In this document: in pieces, positions 1 to 7,969 of the stretch
Layout of the letters: each line of letters starts with the position of its first letter
Numbering within the stretch: position 1 is the stretch's first letter
Assembly: GCA_964397485.1 (NCBI GenBank)
Contig: CAYNHT010000001.1
Coordinates: 248,001 to 312,000, forward strand
Source: CAYNHT01 sp964397485
GTDB taxonomy: Bacteria > Bacillota_I > Bacilli_A > RF39 > UBA660
Length of the DNA stretch: 64,000 nt
Direction: 5' to 3'
Notes under the pieces: model-generated
What the model was told of the DNA's origin: nothing
Databases searched by the model: none
The model's input: the letters and a program-made list of their open reading frames with translations, nothing else
Position numbers and translations under genes: made by a program

Positions 1-566
1 TCCTCATGAAAATATTGACCTAAACTTCGTTTCTTTATATCTACCCTTCTCACTAATTCTCCTAAATAAAAACCAACAATTGTTGCCTGATAACCTTGAT
101 GCTTACCGGGTTCCCACATTGGTTTAGCTGATGATACAATACTAGCCACCTTATCATAATCGGATAATTCAGAAATAAGTAGTTTTTCATCTAGTAAAAC
201 TAGACCAGCTTGATGCGACAACAATTGTCTAATTGTAATATATTCTTTGTTATTTTTGGCAAATTCAGGCCAGTATTTAGAAACCCTTTCTTCATAATCA
301 ATTAATCCTTCCGAATGAAGTTTTGCCATAACAATGGAAGCTATCCCTTTTGTCGCTGAAAAAATAAGTGTCATGGTATTTTCTTCCCAGCATTGTTTTT
401 TCTTTCTGTATCCTCCCCATAAATCTACTACCTTTTCGCCTTTATAATATATTGTACATGCCGCACCAACTTCTCCTCTTTTCTTGAAGTTATTCTCGAA
501 TTCCAATCTTACTGATTCAAATCCAGGCTTTACAATACCCAAAACTAAATTTCTTTTATTTGTCAT
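1..566 (-). CDS. Serine hydrolase, beta-lactamase class C / EstB-like (C-terminus cut by window edge)
   Basis: The gene is open at the left edge, so only the first 188 residues are visible, starting at the ATG at 564-566. The Ser-x-x-Lys nucleophile motif appears as SATKG near residue 70. Further on are the family landmarks IRQLLSHQAGL and WEPGKHQGYQA, whose Tyr probably corresponds to the second catalytic motif of class C / esterase-type enzymes. No signal peptide is visible, so a cytoplasmic esterase or beta-lactamase-fold hydrolase is more likely than a secreted beta-lactamase. The substrate cannot be inferred. It diverges from the membrane-protein gene at 668 across a 101-bp intergenic region. 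Confidence 0.85.
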   Translation of the reverse strand, partial: MTNKRNLVLGIVKPGFESVRLEFENNFKKRGEVGAACTIYYKGEKVVDLWGGYRKKKQCWEENTMTLIFSATKGIASIVMAKLHSEGLIDYEERVSKYWPEFAKNNKEYITIRQLLSHQAGLVLLDEKLLISELSDYDKVASIVSSAKPMWEPGKHQGYQATIVGFYLGELVRRVDIKKRSLGQYFHE

Positions 567-594
567 AATTTTAACTCCTTTTACTAACGCATTC

Positions 595-623
595 TTTACA
601 TTATATCATATTTAAGATATAAT
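595..623 (+). promoter_or_regulatory. Sigma-A-type promoter for the membrane protein at 668
   Basis: TTTACA at 595-600 and TATAAT at 618-623 are separated by exactly 17 bp. A GGAGG ribosome binding site follows just before the ATG at 668. Confidence 0.7.
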
Positions 624-667
624 TTTATAGTAAACTATTTAGTCAACAAAAGATTGGAGGAGTATTA

Positions 668-1066
668 ATGAAAAAAATAGTTGCTTCATACTTAATTTTT
701 ATTGGAATATCAATGATTGGTGCTTGGATAATGTTTTATGTAACAGGAAGTATACCGGAGTTAGAAACAACACCAGTTCAGATTAGTATGCATTTATTAG
801 CAGAATTTTCAACTGCTTTGCTACTCGTCATTGCAGGTATATCAATGTTAAAAAATAAAGTGTGGTCACAGCAGATTTATTTCTTATCAATGGGAATGCT
901 TTTATATACTTTAATACAAAGCCCCGGTTACTTTTTTGAACAAAAAGAATACCCATTAGTAATTATGTTTGCATTATTTTTTGTTATTGGTGTAATTTTT
1001 ACTATTATTATGGTAAAAAGTTATATAAAACAAGAGGCAGCAAACAAAAAAAGTCTATCAAGTTAG
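668..1066 (+). CDS. Small integral membrane protein, unknown function
   Basis: The product has 132 residues and about four hydrophobic helices (roughly residues 5-25, 42-62, 70-90 and 96-118) with a short charged tail. I do not recognise a family beyond a general resemblance to small four-helix membrane proteins of Firmicutes. A GGAGG site lies 7-8 bases before the ATG, and a good promoter precedes it. It stands alone, converging on rsmD, and its stop codon lies in the loop-proximal part of a shared terminator. No function can be assigned. Confidence 0.75.
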   Translation: MKKIVASYLIFIGISMIGAWIMFYVTGSIPELETTPVQISMHLLAEFSTALLLVIAGISMLKNKVWSQQIYFLSMGMLLYTLIQSPGYFFEQKEYPLVIMFALFFVIGVIFTIIMVKSYIKQEAANKKSLSS

Positions 1067-1075
1067 ACTTTTTTT
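1046..1075. terminator. Bidirectional intrinsic terminator containing both convergent stop codons
   Basis: AAAAAAAGTCTA (1046-1057) pairs perfectly with 1064-1075 around a 6-base loop, with A/T tracts on both sides. The TAG of the plus-strand gene (1064-1066) and the TAA of rsmD (1063-1065) both fall inside the hairpin. Confidence 0.85.
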
Positions 1076-1605
1076 AATATTTTAATATTTTTAGAACCAT
1101 ATTTTTTTTCTTTAATACATTCTAAAAATTCATTTTCAAAGTTTTCCTGCTCATATTCGCATACAATATAACCACCATCATTAAGCAAATCATAATTTGT
1201 GATTAAATCTATTGATTGTTTTATAAACGTATTATTGTATGGTGGGTCTAATAATATTAAGTCAAATTTAATATTATTATCTTTAAAATGCTGCAATGCC
1301 TGTTTATAATCTTTACTAACAATATGATATTCTTCGTTTACTCTTAGTTTTGTTAGGTTATCTTGTAAGGTTTTTATTGCTATGTTATTGTTGTCAACAA
1401 AATAACAAGCCCTGGCCCCATTACTTATTGCTTCAATTCCAAGAGCACCACTGCCGGCAAATAAATCTAGACATACACTATCTTTGATTGAACCTTGTAT
1501 GAGAGCAAACATCGATTCTTTTATACGATCCATTGTTGGTCTTGTTCCATTAATATCAAATCCATTAAGATTAGCTCTTTTGTATTTTCCACTTACTACT
1601 CTCAT
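1063..1605 (-). CDS. rsmD: 16S rRNA (guanine(966)-N2)-methyltransferase RsmD
   Basis: This 180-residue Rossmann methyltransferase matches RsmD (YlbH in Bacillus) along its whole length. Landmarks are the N-terminal RVVSG and GTRPTMDRIKESMF segments, the SAM-binding LDLFAGSGALGIEA motif, and the LLDPPYN motif typical of N2-guanine and N6-adenine methyltransferases. The family methylates one guanine of 16S rRNA during small-subunit assembly. It lies 31 bp downstream of ylbE, matching the Bacillus ylbD-ylbE-(ylbF-ylbG)-ylbH order, although ylbF, ylbG and coaD are not adjacent here. Confidence 0.95.
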   Translation of the reverse strand: MRVVSGKYKRANLNGFDINGTRPTMDRIKESMFALIQGSIKDSVCLDLFAGSGALGIEAISNGARACYFVDNNNIAIKTLQDNLTKLRVNEEYHIVSKDYKQALQHFKDNNIKFDLILLDPPYNNTFIKQSIDLITNYDLLNDGGYIVCEYEQENFENEFLECIKEKKYGSKNIKILKKV

Positions 1606-1636
1606 ATAATCAACTCCTCTTATCTATTTTACCATA

Positions 1637-1858
1637 TTATTTTAGAGTTGACATCAAGGCTTGAATCATTTCTATATTTTCTAAAACTTTGTTGATTCTA
1701 TCAACTGGTCTCAATTTATATTTTTCTTTTACTTCTTCCTCAAATGTTTTAAAAGCCTCAGGTGATCTATTTAAAGTTTTATACCAATAGGAATTTTCCC
1801 TTATATATTTCTGATAATTTGGATTATTTTTTATTTTAAATTGAATATCTAAATTCAT
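1637..1858 (-). CDS. ylbE: YlbE-like protein
   Basis: The 73-residue product matches the YlbE-like family (PF14003): an N-terminal NPNYQKYIRENSYWYKTLNRSP segment in two parts (helix, Trp-Tyr, Arg-Ser-Pro) followed by a basic helical tail. Its function is unknown even in Bacillus. Its ATG overlaps the TAA of ylbD by one base, so the two are probably translationally coupled. The ylbD-ylbE-rsmD order is inherited from the Bacilli. Confidence 0.85.
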   Translation of the reverse strand: MNLDIQFKIKNNPNYQKYIRENSYWYKTLNRSPEAFKTFEEEVKEKYKLRPVDRINKVLENIEMIQALMSTLK

Positions 1859-2232
1859 TAATCCTCGAAATGTTTATACAAGGGACGTGGCTTATATTCT
1901 TCTTTTTGATTAGTCGTATTTCCATCTTTAGTTGAAAAATCTTGTAGTACACCTACTACTCTTTGAATATTACCAATTCCAGTTTGTACACTATCTAAAT
2001 CGACATTCTTTAACCAATTGAATACATCATTAATACCAATTCCACCAGCTGCCAAAGCAGCAGTTGTTGCAGCTACTTGTGGTGTTAAATAATCTTTCCA
2101 AGCATTTGCATCTTCGCCATATAAGTCGAATATTTCATAAAATTTTTGCCATGTCATTTCACCATTTTTAACATAATTTATTAATTTAGGATTTTTTTTG
2201 ACAAAAGCTTTAAACGTATCTAAATTCCCCAT
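1858..2232 (-). CDS. ylbD: YlbD-like putative spore coat protein
   Basis: The product has 124 residues and matches the YlbD coat family (PF14071): an N-terminal FKAFVKKNPKLI segment, a GEMTWQKFYEIFDLYGED segment, then a low-complexity Ala/Gly stretch and a polar C-terminus. The start is set at the ATG at 2230-2232, because the upstream in-frame GTG lies inside the AGGTGG ribosome binding site. In Bacillus the protein is associated with the spore coat, so this is one of several sporulation markers in the window. It forms a coupled pair with ylbE. Confidence 0.85.
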   Translation of the reverse strand: MGNLDTFKAFVKKNPKLINYVKNGEMTWQKFYEIFDLYGEDANAWKDYLTPQVAATTAALAAGGIGINDVFNWLKNVDLDSVQTGIGNIQRVVGVLQDFSTKDGNTTNQKEEYKPRPLYKHFED

Positions 2233-2287
2233 TATAACCACCTATAATAGTATATGAAATAAGATTTAAATGTTGAATATAGATTTA

Positions 2288-2324
2288 AAAATAACTAAGT
2301 CCTATAAAAACTTAGTTATTTTTT
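2288..2324 (-). terminator. Intrinsic terminator after parC
   Basis: A 12-bp stem (2288-2299 with 2311-2322) with a run of T on the minus strand lies directly below the parC stop codon. Confidence 0.85.
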
Positions 2325-2332
2325 TATTATAA

Positions 2333-4852
2333 TTATATTTTAAAATCATCTAGAAAATCATCAATAGTCATAATTCTTTCATCTATTTCATTTAATGAAA
2401 CATTCTTTTCGATTTCTTCTTTTTCTTCAATTATTTCTATTTGTTCCTCTTTATCTTTTAATGATTGAATAATAAAGCAATCCTTTAGTTGTTCTTTAAA
2501 TATAACTGTTCCAGTTGAGTATCTATCTGCAATCGGAAGTTCAGTAATTTTAATTTTCTTAATGTCGCTTTTTGTTTTTAATCCAATCATTTCTTTGTTA
2601 TCTACTATATACGTTTTCATAATATAGTATGGATTGGTTTTTACATCACGTATAATTTGAATTCCTCTTCTTGCTCTTGATGTTTTTTCAATATCAATTA
2701 ACTTTATTCTTTTACCGGTTGATTTTTCAGTAATAACCGTTAGATAATCATTGTTATTGAAAACATCACCACTAATAACATAATCATTTTTTAAATTAAT
2801 AGATTTTACTCCGCCTGTCTTTATTCCAGTAGCAGGAACTTCACTAATATCATAGCGTAGTGCATATCCGTTATGAGTAGCAATTAAAATATCTTCTCCA
2901 CAACTAGTGGTAACGCTAATTACTTTATCTTTATCCTTAAGTTTCATACAGCTCATTGGTTTTGAGTATCGCTGAACTTTAAAATCACTAAGCTTTGTTT
3001 GTTTTATCATGCCATCTTTTGAAAATAAGACAATATTAATATCTTGATCAAAATCATATACTGGGAGGCTATAAATAATATTTTCCTCAGCTTTTATTTG
3101 AATGATATTGCTTACATGTTTACCTAAATCTTTCCATTTTAAATCAGGCAATTCATGAACAGGAATATATAAATAGTTACCTAAATCAGTAAATAAAATT
3201 AATGTATCCATTGTATTCATATTGTATAATCCAATAACATAATCTCCATCTTTTAATTGTGTTTCATCATTATCACTTGCACTGTAGCTTCTTGGAGATA
3301 CTCGTTTTACATATCCGTCTTTGGTTGCTACTACTATACAATCTTCTTTTGGAAGCATTTGAGTAGTATCAATTTTTATTTCCGTAATATGTTCTTTTAT
3401 TTCTGTTTTTCTATCAACTGCATATTCTTTTTTTATTTTTCTTAGTTCATCTTTGATAACACTTTTTAACTTTTCAGGATCAGCTAATATAGCTTCTAAT
3501 CCTTTAATAATTAATTGAAGATTTTTATTTTCTTCTATTAAATCAGTAACATCAGTGTTAGTCAGTTTATATAATTGTAACATAACAATAGCTTCAGCTT
3601 GTAACTCAGTAAAATCATATTTTATTACTAAATTGTTTTTGGCATCCGTTTTATTTTTACTAGCACGAATAGTAGCAATCACTTCATCTAAAATAGATAA
3701 TGCTTTTATAAGCCCTTCTACAATATGCATCCTTGCTTTAGCATGTTCTAAATCAAACTCTGTTCTTTTTGTTATTACTTCTTTTTGATGTTCAATATAG
3801 GCATCTAAAATTTCTAAAATACCTAATACCATTGGTCTTCTATTTACAATTGCTACAATATTAAAACTATAAGAAACTTGTAATTCTGTGTTTTTTAGTA
3901 AATAATTCAATATCAATTCACGGTCTGCATCTTTTTTTAGATCAATTGCAATTTGTAACCCTTCACGGTCAGTTTCATCACGAACCTCAATTATACCGTC
4001 AATTTTCTTATCTAAACGAATTTCATCCATTTTCTTTACTAAACTTGCTTTATTGACTTCAAAAGGTATTTCCGTAATGATTATTTGATTTTTACCTTTT
4101 TCTTTTTCAAAATGCAGTTTTGAACGAATAATTATTTTACCTCTACCCGTTTTATAGGCATCTCTAATTCCTTTAGCACCTTCTACAATACCTCCAGTTG
4201 GAAAATCAGGACCTTTTACAATATCCAATATTGAATCTAAATAACAATTTGGACTATCAATTCTTTTTATTGTAGCATCAATTACTTCTCCTAAATTATG
4301 AGGAGGTATATTTGTTGCATATCCTGAACTTATTCCTGTTGAACCATTAATCAAAAGATTTGGAACCTTTGATGGAAGTACAGTTGGTTCTAATAATGTA
4401 TCATCATAGTTAGGAGCCCACATGACGGTTTCTTTATCAATGTCTCTTAACAACTCATTACTAATCTTCGAAAGCCTAGCTTCAGTATAACGCATAGCGG
4501 CTGGACTATCGCCATCCATAGATCCATTATTCCCATGCATATCAACATAAACAGCATTTTGTTTCCACCATTGACTCATACGAACCATAGCTTCATAAAT
4601 ACTAGAATCTCCATGTGGATGGTATTGTCCCATTACATTCCCAACCGTTTTAGCAGATTTTTTATAAGCCTTGTCATATGTATTCTTATCTTTATACATT
4701 GCGTATAATATTCTTCTTTGAACAGGTTTTAAACCATCACGCACATCAGGTAAAGCTCTATCTTGAATTACTGTTTTAGAGTAACGGCCAAATCGCTCTC
4801 CCATTATTTCTTCTAGTGAATAGTCGTATATTTTTTTTAGTATATTTTGCAT
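2333..4852 (-). CDS. parC: DNA topoisomerase IV subunit A
   Basis: The product has 839 residues. The N-terminal breakage-reunion domain carries GERFGRYSKTVIQDRALPDV and VQRRILYAM, and the quinolone-determining region contains YHPHGDSSIYEAMVRM. The catalytic tyrosine is in AAMRYTEARLS near residue 121. The C-terminal half is the beta-pinwheel DNA-wrapping domain. ParC rather than GyrA is favoured by the KSAKTVGNVMGQYHPHGD sequence and by the nearby parE. It decatenates daughter chromosomes together with ParE. A ribosome binding site (AAGGTGATGTT) precedes the ATG. An unknown gene and a hairpin separate it from parE. Confidence 0.95.
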   Translation of the reverse strand: MQNILKKIYDYSLEEIMGERFGRYSKTVIQDRALPDVRDGLKPVQRRILYAMYKDKNTYDKAYKKSAKTVGNVMGQYHPHGDSSIYEAMVRMSQWWKQNAVYVDMHGNNGSMDGDSPAAMRYTEARLSKISNELLRDIDKETVMWAPNYDDTLLEPTVLPSKVPNLLINGSTGISSGYATNIPPHNLGEVIDATIKRIDSPNCYLDSILDIVKGPDFPTGGIVEGAKGIRDAYKTGRGKIIIRSKLHFEKEKGKNQIIITEIPFEVNKASLVKKMDEIRLDKKIDGIIEVRDETDREGLQIAIDLKKDADRELILNYLLKNTELQVSYSFNIVAIVNRRPMVLGILEILDAYIEHQKEVITKRTEFDLEHAKARMHIVEGLIKALSILDEVIATIRASKNKTDAKNNLVIKYDFTELQAEAIVMLQLYKLTNTDVTDLIEENKNLQLIIKGLEAILADPEKLKSVIKDELRKIKKEYAVDRKTEIKEHITEIKIDTTQMLPKEDCIVVATKDGYVKRVSPRSYSASDNDETQLKDGDYVIGLYNMNTMDTLILFTDLGNYLYIPVHELPDLKWKDLGKHVSNIIQIKAEENIIYSLPVYDFDQDINIVLFSKDGMIKQTKLSDFKVQRYSKPMSCMKLKDKDKVISVTTSCGEDILIATHNGYALRYDISEVPATGIKTGGVKSINLKNDYVISGDVFNNNDYLTVITEKSTGKRIKLIDIEKTSRARRGIQIIRDVKTNPYYIMKTYIVDNKEMIGLKTKSDIKKIKITELPIADRYSTGTVIFKEQLKDCFIIQSLKDKEEQIEIIEEKEEIEKNVSLNEIDERIMTIDDFLDDFKI

Positions 4853-4875
4853 AACATCACCTTACTAATTATATC

Positions 4876-4932
4876 AAAAAAACAAGAATATGCAAAGATA
4901 AAGTATCTTATCTATAATTATCCTTGTTTTTT
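4876..4932 (-). terminator. Possible intrinsic terminator between the unknown gene and parC
   Basis: AAAAAACAAG and CTTGTTTTTT form outer arms around a smaller inner hairpin (AAGATA/TATCTT). It lies between the stop of the upstream gene and the parC start. The long loop makes efficiency uncertain. Confidence 0.45.
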
Positions 4933-4947
4933 ATAACTTATATATCG

Positions 4948-5928
4948 TTAATAATTACCATAACGAATTCTTTTTACAAACTTTTTTTCCCTTGCGATAA
5001 ATTCTAAAATTTTCTTTTGATCTTCAACAGTAATTTCAGACAAAACATTATTGCTGATAAAACTATTATTGTTAACTCCTATATCATCAACATCTCTTAA
5101 AATTAAAGAGCCATTTGTCAATCTTTGTTTGTATTGTGATCTCTCATTAGATTTTAATATTGATTTAGAAAAAAGAGTTTTAGTTTTACTATCAATTACT
5201 TTTCTTTCTTCATTACTTTTAGAATCCCTATCTATATAAGTATTTTTAACAATTACTTCATTTTTTATATGTTTCAAAAGGTGGTAATATCTAAATATTA
5301 CCTTTATTTTTTTACGTTTGTTTTCAATATCTTTCTTTTGAGTTTTAATATATATTAATAAATTATCTAATAATTTTTCAGTTAAAGAAATCTTATGAAT
5401 CACATCATAACTACTGATATTATCAGCAACTGTTTTATATTTTTCAATTATGGCACGATTTTTATCTTCACTTAAGAACCTATATTCTAATAATAAAGAT
5501 TCTAACTCGGCAATCCTAAACCCATAACTAGTTAAATTACAATTAGACATATCAATAAAATCGGTAATAACTTCACTATTATCAAACAAATATATAAATT
5601 TATCTAATAAAAGTTGTTTTGTATTTAATGAATTTTCTCCTAATTTTATAAAGTAATAACTATAAAAAAGTGTTTGTATTTCTTCTAAAACTTCTTTTCT
5701 TTTTGCAAAAAAAGTATTGTCAATAAGCAAGTTTATTAATTCTTTACTGCTAAAATACTGCTCATCTATATTAAGAACTTCACAACTATAATTGTCTATT
5801 TTTAATTTGATACTATTATCTTTATTAAAAATCATTTTTTTTACTTCCGAATATGTTATTTTATTTTCATCAAGTAATTTTAATATTACCTGACTATTTT
5901 CATAAATAAACTTTAGTCTATCTTCCAT
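4948..5928 (-). CDS. Hypothetical helical protein between parE and parC
   Basis: I do not recognise this 326-residue protein. It is rich in Lys, Asn, Ile and Asp, mostly helical, with no signal peptide, membrane segment or cysteine motif. Residues about 200-215 are strongly basic, and a polar Asn/Ser-rich linker precedes a basic C-terminal helix ending KKFVKRIRYGNY. A good AAAGGAG site sits just before the ATG, only 9 bp after the parE stop, so it should be co-transcribed with parE. A role connected with topoisomerase IV or nucleoid DNA is possible, but it rests on position alone. Confidence 0.7.
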   Translation of the reverse strand: MEDRLKFIYENSQVILKLLDENKITYSEVKKMIFNKDNSIKLKIDNYSCEVLNIDEQYFSSKELINLLIDNTFFAKRKEVLEEIQTLFYSYYFIKLGENSLNTKQLLLDKFIYLFDNSEVITDFIDMSNCNLTSYGFRIAELESLLLEYRFLSEDKNRAIIEKYKTVADNISSYDVIHKISLTEKLLDNLLIYIKTQKKDIENKRKKIKVIFRYYHLLKHIKNEVIVKNTYIDRDSKSNEERKVIDSKTKTLFSKSILKSNERSQYKQRLTNGSLILRDVDDIGVNNNSFISNNVLSEITVEDQKKILEFIAREKKFVKRIRYGNY

Positions 5929-5937
5929 AAATCTCCT

Positions 5938-7845
5938 TTAAATTTTAAAATTATCTTCTAAAGAAAACTCTACATTTTCTTCTATCCATTCTTTACGGGG
6001 CTCTACTTTATCCCCCATTAATACACTAACTCTTTTTTCTGCCAAAGCAGCATCGTTAATATTTACTTTTATTAAGCTTCTAGTTTCTGGGTCCATTGTT
6101 GTTTCCCATAATTGGTCTGCATTCATTTCTCCAAGTCCTTTATATCTTTGCGTATCAATTTTAGAACCTTTGTTGTTTTGTAAGATTTCTCTTCTATCTT
6201 CATCGCTCCACGCATAATAAACTTTTTTATTCATCTCTAATTTATATAAAGGTGGCATTGCTATAAAAAGTTTACCAGCTTCAATAAGTGGTTTCATATA
6301 ACGATAGAAAAATGTCAGTAATAATATTTGGATGTGAGCACCATCGTCATCAGCATCGGTCATGATTATAACTTTATCATAGTTAGTATCGTTAACATCA
6401 AAGTCACTTCCAACACCGGCTCCAATCGTATGAATTATCGTGTTAATTTCCTCATTTTTAAGTATTTCTTCAAGATTAGTCTTCTCAGCATTTATAACTT
6501 TTCCACGAAGTGGTAAAATGGCTTGAAATTTACGATCTCTACCTTGTTTAGCAGATCCACCAGCTGAATCCCCTTCCACTAAAAATAGTTCATTTTTAGC
6601 AGGATTTTTACCTTGAGCAGGTGTAAGTTTTCCACTTAAAGCTCTTTCTTTCTTGTTTCTATCTTTGCCATTTCTAGCTTCATCACGAGCTTTTCTAGTA
6701 GCCTCACGAACCGTTTTACTCTTAACCATTTTTTCTAGAATATTAGTAGCAATTTCCTTATTTTCTTCTAAGAAAAATTGAAGTTTTTCACTCATAATAC
6801 TCTCGACTACAGTTCTTGCTTCAGGGGTTCCTAATTTAGCTTTCGTCTGCCCTTCAAACTGTAATAGATGTTCAGGAATTTGTAGACTTATAACAGCTGT
6901 TATTCCTTCACGAGTATCATTTCCTTCGAAGTTTTTATCTTTAGCTTTTAAATAATTATTGCTTCTAGCATAATCATTAAAAACTCTCGTTATAGCAGAT
7001 TTAAACCCAACTTCATGCGAACCACCATCATTAGTTTTTACATTATTAACAAACGATATAATGTTTTCAGAATAAGTATCTGTATATTGGAATGCTATTT
7101 CAACATTTATATCATCTTTACTACCATTGAAACTAACAACTTTATGTAATTCCTTCTTATCTTCATTTATATATTCAACAAATGATTTTAAACCGTTATC
7201 ATAATGAAATGTTTCTTGTTTTTTGTCAGCTTCATCAATTATTTCAACTGTTAGCCCTTTTAAAAGAAAGGCACACTCTTGCATTCTTTCACAAATTGTA
7301 GTAAAAGAAAAAGAAGTTGATCCAAAAATCGTATCATCTGGCATAAATAAAACTCTTGTACCTGTTTTATGAGTCTTCGCTAGTTGTTTTAAAGGTACAG
7401 CTGTCTTACCACCATTTTCAAATCGAATATAGTATTCCCAACCATCTCTTCTGATTGTGACCTCTAACCATTTACTTAAAGCATTAACGACACTGGCACC
7501 AACTCCATGTAATCCTCCAGATACTTTATATCCGCCACTTTCAAATTTACCACCAGCATGTAGAACAGTATAAATTACTTCTGGTGTTGACATTCCACTA
7601 CTATGCTTACCAACTGGAACACCACGCCCCTCATCCTCTACACTAACACTATTATCACTATGAATAATAATTTTAATTTTATTACCATGACCATTTATTA
7701 CCTCATCAATACTATTATCGACGATTTCCCAAACTAAATGATGAAGGCCTCTTTTATCTGTTGAACCAATGTACATACCTGGTCTTTTTCTAACAGCCTC
7801 TAATCCTTCTAATATCTTTATCGAACTTTCATCATATTTTGTCAT
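5938..7845 (-). CDS. parE: DNA topoisomerase IV subunit B
   Basis: The product has 635 residues. The GHKL ATPase domain carries EGLEAVRKRPGMYIGSTD, EIVDNSIDE, and the ATP lid with GGYKVSGGLHGVGASVVNAL. The Toprim domain shows FLVEGDSAGGSAKQGRD and MTDADDDGAHI, and the C-terminal RYKGLGEMNADQLWETTMDP block is typical of type II B subunits. ParE is preferred over GyrB by its partner parC downstream and by its length. Three in-frame start candidates exist. The ATG at 7843-7845 fits the AGGTGA ribosome binding site best, since the upstream ones overlap it. Confidence 0.95.
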   Translation of the reverse strand: MTKYDESSIKILEGLEAVRKRPGMYIGSTDKRGLHHLVWEIVDNSIDEVINGHGNKIKIIIHSDNSVSVEDEGRGVPVGKHSSGMSTPEVIYTVLHAGGKFESGGYKVSGGLHGVGASVVNALSKWLEVTIRRDGWEYYIRFENGGKTAVPLKQLAKTHKTGTRVLFMPDDTIFGSTSFSFTTICERMQECAFLLKGLTVEIIDEADKKQETFHYDNGLKSFVEYINEDKKELHKVVSFNGSKDDINVEIAFQYTDTYSENIISFVNNVKTNDGGSHEVGFKSAITRVFNDYARSNNYLKAKDKNFEGNDTREGITAVISLQIPEHLLQFEGQTKAKLGTPEARTVVESIMSEKLQFFLEENKEIATNILEKMVKSKTVREATRKARDEARNGKDRNKKERALSGKLTPAQGKNPAKNELFLVEGDSAGGSAKQGRDRKFQAILPLRGKVINAEKTNLEEILKNEEINTIIHTIGAGVGSDFDVNDTNYDKVIIMTDADDDGAHIQILLLTFFYRYMKPLIEAGKLFIAMPPLYKLEMNKKVYYAWSDEDRREILQNNKGSKIDTQRYKGLGEMNADQLWETTMDPETRSLIKVNINDAALAEKRVSVLMGDKVEPRKEWIEENVEFSLEDNFKI

Positions 7846-7949
7846 TAACATCACCTGTAGAATATTATATCATAAATAAAGCTATTTAATCAAAATATAT
7901 CCTTTCTATTATATTCTTTTTGTTTAAAGTTAAGTATACAATAAATAAA

Positions 7950-7969
7950 GAATAAGTCTTCACTTATTC
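7950..7969 (-). terminator. Weak intrinsic terminator overlapping the ftsK stop
   Basis: GAATAAGT (7950-7957) pairs with 7962-7969 around a CTTC loop, followed on the minus strand by a T-rich stretch. The ftsK TAA (7964-7966) is in the stem. Confidence 0.55.
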
